NCBI RefSeq assembly: GCF_013608025.1
Contig: NZ_VDLV01000004.1
Coordinates: forward strand, 124,001 to 188,000
Length of the DNA: 64,000 nucleotides
Source of the DNA: Pseudomonas brassicacearum subsp. neoaurantiaca
GTDB lineage: Bacteria; Pseudomonadota; Gammaproteobacteria; Pseudomonadales; Pseudomonadaceae
Reading direction: 5' to 3'
Part shown: positions 7,356-16,126 of the stretch, one piece after another
Position numbering within the stretch: position 1 is the first letter of the stretch
Layout: each line of letters begins with the position of its first letter
Program-made: the position numbers and the translations under genes
Notes under the pieces: generated by a model
Told to the model about the DNA's origin: nothing
Seen by the model: only the letters and a program-made list of their open reading frames with translations
The model's database searches: none

Positions 7356-8078
7356 ATGTACCGGATTGCCTCCTTCCCGCCAAACGAGCAAGGCCGAGAC
7401 TTTGTCGTGGGCGACGTACATGGGCATTTCAAGCTTTTGGCGAAGGCCTTGGACAACCTCGAATTCAATACGGAAATAGACCGGATTTTTTCCGTAGGCG
7501 ACCTCATCGATCGCGGCCCTGACTCCGAAGATGTATTGAATTGGCTTGGAAAACCCTGGTTTCACGCGGTACGCGGCAACCATGAACAAATGGTGATCGA
7601 CGGCATCTGCGGCCACGGAGACAAACCCAGGCACATCCGCAACGGCGGAGCCTGGCTCTATGAATTGAACCCGGCCATCCAAGACCAGCTTCTAAAAGCC
7701 CTTGGAGAGCTTCCACTCATTATCGAAATCGACTTATTGGCTGATAAAACGATTGGAATCGTACATGCCCAAGCGCCGTTTTTCGGGCTGAATAAAGATT
7801 GGCAAAGTGCGAAAGACGCAATTACCGGGGCACTCGGAAAGCAGGTTCAACAACAAGCCTTGGCGGAAGCCCTGTATGCCCGGGACAAGATCGAACAGCA
7901 GGACCCAACATCAATCAAAGGCATCCACGAACTCTATGTAGGACATTCAACCGTCCCCACCGTCACGCGCCTCGGCAATGTTGTTTACGTGGACACGGGC
8001 TGCTCTTTTTCCGACGGAGCACTGAGCCTGGTGGAAATCAGCAGCCAATCCGTTCTCAGCATAGGCATGACGCAGTGA
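7356..8078 (+). CDS. PPP-family metallophosphatase (lambda/PrpA-like serine/threonine phosphatase)
   Basis: A 240-aa metal-dependent phosphatase. The PPP signature motifs occur in order: GDVHGH (residues 19-24), GDLIDRGP (about 49-56), RGNHE and a distal VGHST. Protein phosphatase or dinucleotide tetraphosphatase activity is possible; length fits PrpA/PrpB and phage lambda phosphatases. The ATG at 7356 (MYRIASFPPNEQGRDFVVGD) is chosen by family length. An in-frame GTG at 7314 would add 14 residues, and no strong ribosome site supports either. It lies 65 nt after fic and may be co-transcribed, but no functional link is known. Confidence 0.82.
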   Translation: MYRIASFPPNEQGRDFVVGDVHGHFKLLAKALDNLEFNTEIDRIFSVGDLIDRGPDSEDVLNWLGKPWFHAVRGNHEQMVIDGICGHGDKPRHIRNGGAWLYELNPAIQDQLLKALGELPLIIEIDLLADKTIGIVHAQAPFFGLNKDWQSAKDAITGALGKQVQQQALAEALYARDKIEQQDPTSIKGIHELYVGHSTVPTVTRLGNVVYVDTGCSFSDGALSLVEISSQSVLSIGMTQ

Positions 8079-8177
8079 GGTAACGGACTGCCTCATTCAC
8101 CGATCAGGCCCGACCGCATTCGCTGCCGTCCCATACCTGATAAACTGTGCGCCCTTCGCATTCGCTTCCAGATTCCC

Positions 8178-9173
8178 ATGCCTCTTCAAGAAACTTCGCA
8201 ACAGTCCGTGTCCCGCCGCTTCAGCGTGGCCCCGATGATGGATTGGACTGACGCGCACTGCCGCTACTTCCTGCGCATCCTCTCCAAACACGCCCTGCTC
8301 TACACCGAAATGGTCACCACCGGCGCCCTGCTCAACGGCGACCACGAACGCTTCCTGCGCCACCACGAAACCGAACACCCATTGGCCCTGCAGTTAGGCG
8401 GTAGCGTTCCCGGCGACTTGGCCGCCTGCGCCCGTATGGCCCAGGAACATGGCTACGACGAGGTCAATCTCAACGTCGGCTGCCCAAGCGATCGGGTGCA
8501 GAACAACATGATCGGCGCGTGCCTGATGGGGCATCCAGAATTGGTGGCCGATTGCGTGAAGGCGATGCGGGATGCGGTGTCGATCCCGGTGACGGTGAAG
8601 CATCGGATCGGGATCAATGGTCGCGACAGCTACGAGCAGTTGTGCGAGTTCGTCGGGACGGTACGTGACGCTGGCTGCAACAGTTTTACCGTGCACGCAC
8701 GGATTGCGATCCTGGAGGGGTTGTCGCCGAAAGAGAATCGCGACATCCCGCCGTTGCGTTACGACGTGGTAGCGCGGTTGAAAGCGGATTTCCCCGAGCT
8801 GGAAATCGTGCTCAACGGCGGGATCAAGACGCTGGAGGCCTGCCACGAGCACCTGCAAACGTTTGACGGTGTCATGTTGGGTCGCGAGGCCTATCACAAC
8901 CCGTATCTGCTGGCCGAAGTGGATCAGCAGTTGTTTGGCAGCACTGCACCCATCATCACTCGGGCCGAGGCCTTGGCAAAGCTGCGGCCGTATATTGCCG
9001 ATCACTTGGCCAATGGCGGTGCCATGCACCACATCACCCGCCACGTACTGGGGTTGGGCACTGGATTCCCGGGGGCGCGGCGGTTCCGGCAGTTGTTGTC
9101 GGTGGATATCCACAAGACTCAGGATCCGTTGGCGTTGCTGGACCAGGCGGGGCAGTTGCTTGAAGGGCGTTAA
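8178..9173 (+). CDS. dusA: tRNA-dihydrouridine(20/20a) synthase DusA
   Basis: An FMN enzyme of 331 aa that reduces uridine to dihydrouridine at positions 20/20a in the tRNA D-loop. The N-terminal FMN-binding APMMDWTDAHCRYF is the DusA form. The catalytic cysteine lies in NVGCPSDRVQNNMIGACLMG near residue 100, and VKHRIGIN and VLNGGI are the TIM-barrel phosphate-binding elements. Length is that of E. coli DusA. It precedes transaldolase on the same strand, but the 178-nt gap suggests a separate promoter. Confidence 0.95.
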   Translation: MPLQETSQQSVSRRFSVAPMMDWTDAHCRYFLRILSKHALLYTEMVTTGALLNGDHERFLRHHETEHPLALQLGGSVPGDLAACARMAQEHGYDEVNLNVGCPSDRVQNNMIGACLMGHPELVADCVKAMRDAVSIPVTVKHRIGINGRDSYEQLCEFVGTVRDAGCNSFTVHARIAILEGLSPKENRDIPPLRYDVVARLKADFPELEIVLNGGIKTLEACHEHLQTFDGVMLGREAYHNPYLLAEVDQQLFGSTAPIITRAEALAKLRPYIADHLANGGAMHHITRHVLGLGTGFPGARRFRQLLSVDIHKTQDPLALLDQAGQLLEGR

Positions 9174-9351
9174 CCGTCACTTGCTTTGAACCTGCGCGCG
9201 GTTTTGGCATCGTATCTACCGACAGTTGCCCCGGCCATTCAAACAGCCGTTTCCAGGTTGTTGCCGCTGGGGCCATCGATACCTCTTCACGCCCTTGAGT
9301 GGCTGCCGGCCCTCGGGTAATGTCAACGGACCCATAGGACAGAGCACGCTC

Positions 9352-10278
9352 ATGACTTCCAAGCTGGAACAACTCAAGCAGTTCACTACCGTCGTGGCCG
9401 ATACTGGCGACTTCGAAGCCATCGCCCGCATCAAGCCCGTCGACGCCACCACCAACCCTTCCCTGCTGCTCAAGGCTTCGGCAATGCACGGTTATGCCGA
9501 ATTGCTCAACGCCTGCGTGGCGGACTGCAAGGGCGACGTAGGCCTGGCCAGCGACCGCTTTGGCGTCGCGGTGGGGCAAGAAATCCTTAAAGTGATTCCA
9601 GGGCGAATTTCCACCGAAGTGGATGCGCGCCTTTCCTTCGACACCGAAGCCATGTTGAAGCGTGCGCATCGTCTGGTCGACCTGTACGAAAAAGCCGGTA
9701 TTGGCCGGGATCGCGTATTGATCAAGATCGCGTCGACCTGGGAAGGTATCCGCGCCGCCGAAAAACTGGAGCGCGAAGGCATCCAGTGCAACCTGACGCT
9801 CCTATTTTCCTTCGCCCAGGCCGCGGCCTGTGCCGACGCCGGGGTGTTCCTGATCTCGCCGTTCGTGGGCCGTATCTATGACTGGTACAAGAAGGCCAAC
9901 GGCAACGACTACACCGGCGCCGATGATCCGGGTGTGCAGTCCGTCACGCGCATCTACAACTACTACAAGTCCAATGACTACAAGACCGTGGTCATGGGCG
10001 CCAGCTTCCGCAATCTCAATCAGATCGAGCAGTTGGCCGGTTGCGACCGCTTGACCGTCAGCCCTGAGTTGCTGGAAAAACTGGCCGCCGACGAGGGCAA
10101 GCTGGATCGCAAACTGGCGCCTGGGCAAGCTGGAGAAGCGCGCCTGAGCCTCAACGAAGCGCAATTCCGCTGGTTGTCCAACGAGGACGCCATGGCGACC
10201 GAGAAACTGGCTGAAGGCATTCGCCAGTTCGCCCGGGACCAGGAAAAGCTGGAAGCGTTGCTGCAAGCCAAGCTTTAA
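9352..10278 (+). CDS. tal: Transaldolase
   Basis: A 308-aa enzyme of the non-oxidative pentose phosphate pathway that transfers a dihydroxyacetone unit between sugar phosphates. The Schiff-base lysine is K125 in [17 protein letters not shown]. The N-terminal [14 protein letters not shown] is the transaldolase signature. The ATG at 9352 ([17 protein letters not shown]) matches TalB N-termini; the open frame upstream is not conserved in character. A strong intrinsic terminator follows 20 nt after the stop. Confidence 0.96.
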   Translation: MTSKLEQLKQFTTVVADTGDFEAIARIKPVDATTNPSLLLKASAMHGYAELLNACVADCKGDVGLASDRFGVAVGQEILKVIPGRISTEVDARLSFDTEAMLKRAHRLVDLYEKAGIGRDRVLIKIASTWEGIRAAEKLEREGIQCNLTLLFSFAQAAACADAGVFLISPFVGRIYDWYKKANGNDYTGADDPGVQSVTRIYNYYKSNDYKTVVMGASFRNLNQIEQLAGCDRLTVSPELLEKLAADEGKLDRKLAPGQAGEARLSLNEAQFRWLSNEDAMATEKLAEGIRQFARDQEKLEALLQAKL

Positions 10279-10296
10279 GCTGACTCGCAGGCATGC

Positions 10297-10331
10297 AAAA
10301 GGGCGAACCTTGGTGGGTTCGCCCTTTTTTA
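10297..10331 (+). terminator. Intrinsic terminator of tal
   Basis: Stem AAAAGGGCGAACC / GGTTCGCCCTTTT with a short loop, followed by a run of six T residues. Confidence 0.85.
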
Positions 10332-10369
10332 TTCTGTTGCTTTAGAAATGTGGCGGCTCGACAAATGCC

Positions 10370-10457
10370 ATCGCGAGCAAGCTCGCTCCCACAGATATGT
10401 AGCGCTCCCTTAACCGAGCCCAACCGATAACCCTGTGGGAGCGAGCTTGCTCGCGAT
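10370..10457. repeat. REPIN, family B
   Basis: Inverted arms ATCGCGAGCAAGCTCGCTCC and GGAGCGAGCTTGCTCGCGAT (each flanked by CACAG/CTGTG) around a 38-nt spacer, between convergent tal and rssC. Confidence 0.88.
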
Positions 10458-10488
10458 GAGGCCGGATCAGCCTACAAAAAAACCAGAA

Positions 10489-10971
10489 TCAAGGCCGCTC
10501 CAAAGCATTCACCAGGTCATGGAACGCTTCACGATTGGAATCGTTCAGCCCCATGAGGATCTTGTGGGCTTCAAGCACCTTGATCCGCACTTCTTCTTCG
10601 GACTGGTCCTGATCAGGCAGGTCGTCCAGGCATTCCGGACACGGAACCGGATCGCCAACGATGTTGAACACCTGGTCGAAGCCCATCGATTGAAGAAGAC
10701 GGGTAATGTCGTTGTGGGTGGTGACGACAGTCGGCAGAAGGCCGACCTTTTGCCGCGACAGGATCGACAGCTTGGCCAGCAGGCCCAGGGTGGTGCTGTC
10801 GATGCTGCGGGTTTCGGTCAGGTCGATCACGATGGCGTTGAAGTTCAGCGCGGTGAAGATCTTCTCGATTGTCGCATCCAGCGCCGAACACAAGGTCAGG
10901 CGCACTTCACCGACAAACTTCAGGACAAAGGTGCCGTCCTGCTCGGCGAACTGGATTCTACCGGTACTCAT
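10489..10971 (-). CDS. rssC: STAS-domain anti-sigma factor antagonist (RssC-like)
   Basis: A 160-aa protein with an N-terminal STAS domain (residues about 1-100). The phosphorylatable-serine region is IDLTETRSIDSTTLGLLAKL, as in SpoIIAA-type antagonists. The C-terminal 50 residues contain CPECLDDLPDQDQSEEE and a helix. It would bind a partner kinase or anti-sigma factor when dephosphorylated by the adjacent PP2C protein RssB. The ATG shares one base with the rssB stop (TGATG), so the two are translationally coupled. The symbol follows the Pseudomonas rssB-rssC arrangement. Confidence 0.82.
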   Translation of the reverse strand: MSTGRIQFAEQDGTFVLKFVGEVRLTLCSALDATIEKIFTALNFNAIVIDLTETRSIDSTTLGLLAKLSILSRQKVGLLPTVVTTHNDITRLLQSMGFDQVFNIVGDPVPCPECLDDLPDQDQSEEEVRIKVLEAHKILMGLNDSNREAFHDLVNALERP

Positions 10972-12152
10972 CAAAGGTTCCTGCTCAACACTAACAGGGC
11001 GATATCATCCGGCATCTCCCCTAGCGTGGCTAATCCAAACACTTGGCGCAGGCCTTCCAGGCTGCCGCCCGCTGCACTTACCCGTTCGGGCAAGGCCGCT
11101 TCTTTCTCTTTGAGTGTAGGTTCTGACAAAAGGTCCAGAATGCCATCAGACATCAGCGTCAGGCTGAACGTCGGTGGCAGCTCCAGAATGTGGTCCTCAT
11201 AGGTGGCCTCGTTGAACAGACCTACCGGCAAACCACGTCCTTCCAGATAACGAACGCTGTCAGGTGTGTACAACACAGGCAACGGCAGGTGACCGCCGAT
11301 GCTATACGTCAACAAACCAGTCTCCTCGTCGATGACTCCACCGACCATCGTGACGTGTTTGCCCAGCTTACAACTGATCAGGCCTCGGTTGATATGCCCG
11401 AGGACTTCCGAAGGCTTGAATTCCGGCAAGGTACCGTTGCGCTTGGATTCGAACAACAGGCGCGTGGTCATGAACTTCAGCAATACCGTCACGAATGCCG
11501 ACGAAGCGCCGTGACCGGAAACATCCGCCAGGTAGAACGCCACTCGTCGCTCATCGACGCGGAAATAGTCCACGAAATCGCCCGACAGGTATAACGACGG
11601 GATGATCTGGTGGGCAAAACGGAAATCGTCGACGGTCCAAGGGCTGACCGGCAGCATGTTCATCTGCACCTGGCGCCCGGCGTTCTGGTCTTCCTGCAGC
11701 AGGTTCAGGCTGGCTTCGAGCTCGCGATTGGCGGTTTCCAGCTTTTCGCGGTAGCGCTGGTTTTCCACAAGCAGGCGTGAACGGTCCAAGGCGCGGCGCA
11801 CCGAATGCTCGAGCACCGCGAGGTCTTCAAGGGGCTTGATCAGGTAATCCGCCGCACCCAGGCGCAAGGCCTCGACCGCGTCGTTCATGACGCCCGCGCC
11901 CGACACCACGATCACTGGGGTCTGCGAGGAAATCTCGGTGACCTGGCGAATGAGTTCGAGTCCGCCCATCTGCGGCATGCGCAGGTCGCAGATGACCAGG
12001 TCGGGCTTCTCTTGTTCGAATACCTGAAGACCTTGTTGGCCGTTACTGGCCTGCAAGACGCTGAAACCACTGTCTTCCAAGTAGGCGGCGAGACTGGCTC
12101 GCACCACTTCGTCATCATCGATTATCAGCAGCGTGGCACTGGTTTTTGGCAT
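10971..12152 (-). CDS. rssB: Response regulator with PP2C-type phosphatase domain (RssB)
   Basis: A 393-aa protein with an N-terminal receiver domain (IIDDDEVVRASL; phospho-acceptor in LVICDLRMPQMGG; KPLEDL lysine). A coiled linker (residues about 140-170) joins it to a C-terminal SpoIIE/PP2C phosphatase (GDFVDYF, LADVSGHG, MSDGILDLL, DDIALLVL). In Pseudomonas, RssB controls RpoS activity and level through the STAS partner. The start at 12152 (MPKTSATLLIIDDDE) is chosen because upstream codons read as basic, non-conserved sequence; the ribosome site is weak. The 3' end overlaps rssC. Confidence 0.87.
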   Translation of the reverse strand: MPKTSATLLIIDDDEVVRASLAAYLEDSGFSVLQASNGQQGLQVFEQEKPDLVICDLRMPQMGGLELIRQVTEISSQTPVIVVSGAGVMNDAVEALRLGAADYLIKPLEDLAVLEHSVRRALDRSRLLVENQRYREKLETANRELEASLNLLQEDQNAGRQVQMNMLPVSPWTVDDFRFAHQIIPSLYLSGDFVDYFRVDERRVAFYLADVSGHGASSAFVTVLLKFMTTRLLFESKRNGTLPEFKPSEVLGHINRGLISCKLGKHVTMVGGVIDEETGLLTYSIGGHLPLPVLYTPDSVRYLEGRGLPVGLFNEATYEDHILELPPTFSLTLMSDGILDLLSEPTLKEKEAALPERVSAAGGSLEGLRQVFGLATLGEMPDDIALLVLSRNL

Positions 12153-12496
12153 GTGGGCAAACGGCGCCAGAATTAGGTTGGCGTAGCGGGCTGGGCGGTA
12201 TGGCCTGGCACGCACTACTGGATTCGCTTTCTAGCCTCTCTGTTGCACTGGTTCAGGCCTTTGCCCTACACGCAATTTCATCAGAGGTGCCCTTCTAAGG
12301 CGCAGACGGTACTCCCATCCGCGGGGCGTTTCAAGCTCATGCAGACGGCCGCTTGCCGTCGTCATTTGTCAAAGTACAGAGAGTTATAAGAACCGAGCGA
12401 AGCGTAACTCAATGGAAGGATCAAACCCGTCCAGACATGACGTCAATGCACAGAAGGCGGCCTTTCGGGCCGCCTTCCGCGTTCTACAGGACGAAA
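12153..12496. other. Intergenic region between rssB and mlaA
   Basis: No gene is visible. It holds a hairpin GACGGC-CGCTT-GCCGTC (12344-12360) of unknown role in the probable rssB leader, and the mlaA-side hairpin listed separately. Confidence 0.5.
12453..12477 (-). terminator. Hairpin downstream of mlaA
   Basis: Stem GAAGGCGG / CCGCCTTC with a short loop, 20 nt after the mlaA stop. It has no U-run, so function is inferred from position only. Confidence 0.45.
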
Positions 12497-13186
12497 TCAA
12501 AAATCGTCTTCGACCTGGCCATCCTTGACCTTGAATTCGCGGTTCTGCAGGAAGGCATTGCGAATGAAGACATATTTGTCGCCGCTCACCAGCTTTTCCG
12601 CGGACAACAGGCTGGCGCGGGTATCGACGATATTCAGGCCCCAGATCGAATTGCGCACCGAAACGTTGTCGATGTAGGGATAAGGCGTGGTGTAGCTGTC
12701 CACCAGCTTGGCCGGCGCATCACGCAAGGTGCTCGGCCCCAGCAACGGCAGCATCACGTACGGCCCGCTGCCCAACCCCCAATAGCCTAGGGTCTGGCCA
12801 AAATCCTCATCACTGCGCTGCAGGCCCATTTGAGTGCCCACGTCAAAGAAGCCCAGCAGGCCGAAAGTGCTGTTGAAGATCAATCGGGCGGTGTCCACCC
12901 CAGCGGCGGCCGGCTTGGCTTGCAGCACGTTGTTGGCCAGGTTGCCGACATCGCCGATGTTGCGGAACATGTTGTGGATGCCGTCCTCGAGGAACTGCGG
13001 CGTCACGTATTGATAACCCTGGGCCAGCGGCTTGAGCGCGTAGGTATCAAGGGTGTCGTTGAACGTGAAGATGGGACGGTTGATGCTTTCCCAAGGGTCT
13101 TCTTCCGTAGCGGCCTGACTGGCGAACGGCACCAGCAGGACGCTGGCGGAAAGACACAGCTGAGCTAGACGATGGCTCCAGCGCAT
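12497..13186 (-). CDS. mlaA: MlaA (VacJ) outer-membrane lipid asymmetry lipoprotein-like protein
   Basis: A 229-aa component of the Mla pathway that removes mislocalised phospholipids from the outer leaflet of the outer membrane. An N-terminal signal peptide (MRWSHRLAQLCLSASVLLVP, cleavage after about SQA) precedes the VacJ signature ATEEDPWESINRPIFTFNDT. The family motifs LGYWGLGSGPYVMLPLLGPS and SVRNSIWGLN are intact. No lipobox cysteine is seen, so it is probably not lipidated, unlike E. coli MlaA. The ATG at 13186 is preceded by AAGGAG; the upstream in-frame start is not supported. Confidence 0.92.
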   Translation of the reverse strand: MRWSHRLAQLCLSASVLLVPFASQAATEEDPWESINRPIFTFNDTLDTYALKPLAQGYQYVTPQFLEDGIHNMFRNIGDVGNLANNVLQAKPAAAGVDTARLIFNSTFGLLGFFDVGTQMGLQRSDEDFGQTLGYWGLGSGPYVMLPLLGPSTLRDAPAKLVDSYTTPYPYIDNVSVRNSIWGLNIVDTRASLLSAEKLVSGDKYVFIRNAFLQNREFKVKDGQVEDDF

Positions 13187-13386
13187 AGGGAAGAACTCCT
13201 TGGATTGATCAGGCAAGGGCGCCGAGCCCAGGCGGTGAGGCCGATAGTATAAGACGGAACACACGGATAGGCAGCATTGAAAAAGAAGCTTCTGTAGGAA
13301 GATTCCACAACGCGCCGCGTTAATTTTCCTGTCACCGGACTGTCATCGCGGCCCGTTAGGCTGCGAGTTATTTCAAGGACGTTCCC

Positions 13387-14007
13387 ATGCCGCGCGCTGA
13401 AGCCCTGCCCCTCCTCGCTCCCAGTCTAACCGCCGTACTGTTCGGCCTGAGCGGATGCCTGGTGGATTTCGGGTCGCGTACTCGCCGATCAGGGGCAACG
13501 TCAGCAGATCACGCCCAACCGACACCCGGTGCCCTGGAAAGCCTACAACGCTTGCAGCACCTGAATATTCCGTGCGCATGGCTCGACGAATTGCCTCCTG
13601 CCATCAGTCATCGGCTGGCAGCTGCATTGCCTGGGTCCATCAAGGCGCCGCAACTTCCCGCAACAAATAATCCTTGGCCAGCGCCACATGCCTGTTGGCA
13701 AGCGCTGATGGCGTTGGATGTTCAGCAGCTGGACGGCTGTGTATTGGTCAGCGGCGAGCCAAGGCTGCTGCAATCAGGGCTCAACGCGGGATTATGGACC
13801 ATCGGATTGGCCTCCTGCGGCTCGTTGTGCGGCCTGTCGCCGGCCGAGTGGCAAGCCCTGAGCCAACAAGACCGGGAGATCAAGCGCGCCAAGGCGACCG
13901 TGCAATTGTTCAGTCTAGGCGTGCATTCGGTGATCGATCACCTGGGCGAGCTGGATACCTGCCTGGCCGACATCAGCCTGCGCAGGCAAAAAGGCGAGAA
14001 GCCCTGA
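13387..14007 (+). CDS. HAD-like, phosphonatase-related protein with degenerate catalytic motifs
   Basis: A 206-aa protein resembling the Pseudomonas 'phosphonoacetaldehyde phosphonohydrolase-related' proteins. The N-terminal strand that should read DxDGTL or DxAGT is LFGLSGCLVDFGS, so the nucleophilic aspartate is replaced. The distal HAD motif (normally GDSxxD...AGM.T.G) reads VSGEPRLLQSGLNAGLWTIGL, also lacking the acidic pair. It is probably not a phosphatase and may be a binding or regulatory protein. AAGGA lies 7 nt before the ATG. No membrane segment is present. Confidence 0.72.
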   Translation: MPRAEALPLLAPSLTAVLFGLSGCLVDFGSRTRRSGATSADHAQPTPGALESLQRLQHLNIPCAWLDELPPAISHRLAAALPGSIKAPQLPATNNPWPAPHACWQALMALDVQQLDGCVLVSGEPRLLQSGLNAGLWTIGLASCGSLCGLSPAEWQALSQQDREIKRAKATVQLFSLGVHSVIDHLGELDTCLADISLRRQKGEKP

Positions 14008-14116
14008 CCAGGATCATGCAGGGCGCCTGAGTGTGGATTACTCTTAAGGCAAGCCACGGACTTTTGACGCAGCGTCGCGGTCCATGGCAGTGCCTATCAA
14101 TAAAGGGAGTACGCCA

Positions 14117-14380
14117 ATGCCTGCCCGCGACTTGCAAGAACAGCTCAACACACTGCGCGAGCAATTGGACCAGAACCCGCCGCTATCTGAGCCAGAGCGC
14201 GAACATCTGCACGAGTTAATGGCGCAGATCGAATCCCAGATCGAACTGGAAAATCACCTGCAGGACAACAATCTGGTCGACGGGGTGAACCTGGCCGTAG
14301 AGCGTTTTGAAGTGGAACATCCAACTATCGCTGGAACGCTGCGCAACATCGTCAATACCTTGGGCAGCATGGGAATCTGA
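14117..14380 (+). CDS. DUF4404 family protein
   Basis: An 87-aa, highly acidic and helical protein (MPARDLQEQLNTLREQLDQN) with coiled-coil character. Its function is unknown. The ATG at 14117 has GGGAG 7 nt upstream; an earlier in-frame ATG at 14084 lacks one. The position between the HAD-like gene and queF matches what I recall in other Pseudomonas. An intrinsic terminator follows. Confidence 0.82.
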   Translation: MPARDLQEQLNTLREQLDQNPPLSEPEREHLHELMAQIESQIELENHLQDNNLVDGVNLAVERFEVEHPTIAGTLRNIVNTLGSMGI

Positions 14381-14397
14381 ACCTTCCAAACACCTGA

Positions 14398-14426
14398 AAG
14401 CCCCGCTAGCGATAGCGGGGCTTTTT
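14398..14426 (+). terminator. Intrinsic terminator of the DUF4404 gene
   Basis: Stem AAGCCCCGCT / AGCGGGGCTT with a 6-nt loop and a T5 tail. Confidence 0.85.
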
Positions 14427-14454
14427 AGTTCAACGCTTTGGAAAAACGATCCCT

Positions 14455-14545
14455 TGTGGGAGCTAGCTTGCTCGCGATAGCGATATGTCGGTCAAATACG
14501 ATTTTGAATGTGTCGCCCTCATCGCGAGCAAGCTCGCTCCCACAG
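14455..14545. repeat. REPIN, family B
   Basis: Inverted arms TGTGGGAGCTAGCTTGCTCG and CGAGCAAGCTCGCTCCCACA. The left arm carries one mismatch (CTAG instead of CGAG). It lies 8 nt from the queF stop. Confidence 0.85.
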
Positions 14546-14553
14546 TCAGCGCT

Positions 14554-15384
14554 TTATTGGCGGACCAGGCGATGGTTCGGCAACGTCACCTCTTCAGTGC
14601 TGCGGTACGGATTGATATCTAACCCACCACGCCGCACGTACCGCGCATACACGGTCAATTTCTCCGGTTTGAGCAAGCGTTGCAGGTCGAGAAAGATCCG
14701 CTCGACGCACTGCTCATGGAAATCCGAATGCTGGCGGAAGCTGACGATGTAGGCCAGCAGGCTGGCATGATCCAGCGCCGCGCCACGGTACTCCACCGCC
14801 ACGCTGCCCCAATCCGGCTGGCTCGTCACTGGGCAGTTGGACTTCAGCAGATGGCTGTGCAGGCTTTCCTCGACGATGCGCGAGCCATCACAACGCAGCA
14901 GCTCCGGACGCGGATGCTCGTAGGAGTCGACGCTGATGTCCAATTCGTCAATGCAAAACCCGGGCAGCGCCACAACGCCTTCGCTCTCTACATCCTTGAG
15001 GCTGCGAATGCGCACGGCCACCGGTTTGCCCGCCGCTGTCGATAGATCCTGGCGCAAGGTCGCTTCCAGGCTGGCACTGTCGGCGAACGGCGTCTGGTTC
15101 AACGAGTTCAGGTACAGCTTGAAGGACTTGGATTCGATGATGTTCGGCGAATCCGCCGGGATGGCGAACTCACCGATGGCCACCACTGGCTTGCCGGACG
15201 GCAACAGCCACGACAATTCGAAGCAGTTCCAGAAGTCCACGCCTTTATAGGGCAGGGTCTCGGCCGTCAGCCCCAACTCCGCCCACTTTGCGATACGCGG
15301 GATAGGGAACAGCAATGACGGCGTGTACGTAGCGATGTATTCGCTGGATTTGCCCAACGGCGAATGTTCGGCTGCGGGATGCAT
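14554..15384 (-). CDS. queF: NADPH-dependent 7-cyano-7-deazaguanine reductase QueF
   Basis: A 276-aa enzyme that reduces the nitrile preQ0 to preQ1 in queuosine biosynthesis. This is the long, bimodular proteobacterial form. The catalytic Cys184 lies in [15 protein letters not shown], and the QueF signature [11 protein letters not shown] is in the N-terminal module. The C-terminal [10 protein letters not shown] is the conserved substrate-binding helix. No preQ1 riboswitch is evident in the short upstream gap. It is monocistronic on the minus strand. Confidence 0.96.
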   Translation of the reverse strand: MHPAAEHSPLGKSSEYIATYTPSLLFPIPRIAKWAELGLTAETLPYKGVDFWNCFELSWLLPSGKPVVAIGEFAIPADSPNIIESKSFKLYLNSLNQTPFADSASLEATLRQDLSTAAGKPVAVRIRSLKDVESEGVVALPGFCIDELDISVDSYEHPRPELLRCDGSRIVEESLHSHLLKSNCPVTSQPDWGSVAVEYRGAALDHASLLAYIVSFRQHSDFHEQCVERIFLDLQRLLKPEKLTVYARYVRRGGLDINPYRSTEEVTLPNHRLVRQ

Positions 15385-15444
15385 GATGGAAACCTGACTG
15401 AAGAATCAGCGGATTCTACCAGCCTTTGCCACCGCCTTGAGCGC

Positions 15445-15969
15445 TTACTGACTGACTGTCAGGTCGCCTTTCATCCCGGCTTGATAATGACCGGGCACAT
15501 TGCAGGCGAACTCCAGGCGCGTGGCCTTGCTGAAGGTCCAAGTCAATTCGCCGGTCTTGCCTGGCTGCACCAGCACGCTGTTGGGGTCGTCGTGACTCAT
15601 CCCGGCTTTATTCCCGTGGCCCATCGCGGCATGGTCCATGCCCGATTGCATTCCGGTTGGCGACAACATGCCGTCTTGTTGCATCTTGAGCATCTCCTGC
15701 TGGTGCTCCGCGTGCATCGCCGCATCGCCCAAATTGAACTCATGCAACAACTGGCCTTTGTTGATCAGTACAAACCGCACCGTCTCGCCGGCCTTGATGT
15801 CCAGCGCCTTGGGATTGAATGACATGTCGCCCATCACCACTTCGATGCTGCGACTGGCCTTGGCTGCCGGCGCGGGCTGGCCGAAATCAAAGTGGCCCGG
15901 CGACGCCCAGGACGACACACTCAACGCCAGCGCAGAGGCGGCCAGGACGAGGCGGTTTATCATCAACAT
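15445..15969 (-). CDS. Periplasmic cupredoxin (plastocyanin/azurin-like copper protein)
   Basis: A 174-aa type 1 copper protein, exported by the signal peptide MLMINRLVLAASALALSVSS with cleavage near SWA-SP. The copper ligands are a His in GQLLHEFNLG and the Cys, His and Met of FACNVPGHYQAGM. A Met/His-rich loop (MQQDGMLSPTGMQSGMDHAA) may bind Cu(I). The start at 15969 leaves 7 nt after GGAG; the ATG at 15975 would be too close. It is divergent from copRS with a CopR box between, so copper-induced expression and copper sequestration or delivery are likely. Confidence 0.88.
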   Translation of the reverse strand: MLMINRLVLAASALALSVSSWASPGHFDFGQPAPAAKASRSIEVVMGDMSFNPKALDIKAGETVRFVLINKGQLLHEFNLGDAAMHAEHQQEMLKMQQDGMLSPTGMQSGMDHAAMGHGNKAGMSHDDPNSVLVQPGKTGELTWTFSKATRLEFACNVPGHYQAGMKGDLTVSQ

Positions 15970-16035
15970 GTTCATACTCCAGCAAAATAAGGTTCAACTT
16001 GCCGAAGACTCTAAGCAGGCGCGACTGCCAGTTGA

Positions 16036-16062
16036 CTGACATTTGCATTACAAGTTTGTCAG
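16036..16062. promoter_or_regulatory. CopR box between the cupredoxin gene and copRS
   Basis: The minus strand at 16062-16047 reads CTGACA-AACTT-GTAAT, a match to the Pseudomonas CopR motif CTGACA-N5-GTAAT. A second CTGACA at 16036-16041 makes a larger inverted repeat. The position fits control of both divergent units. Confidence 0.72.
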
Positions 16063-16126
16063 CTTGGCCCGCCCGCTCGCGCGCCACGGTATAACGCCTC
16101 CGTTCAAACACAGCCTCGAGCCGCCC

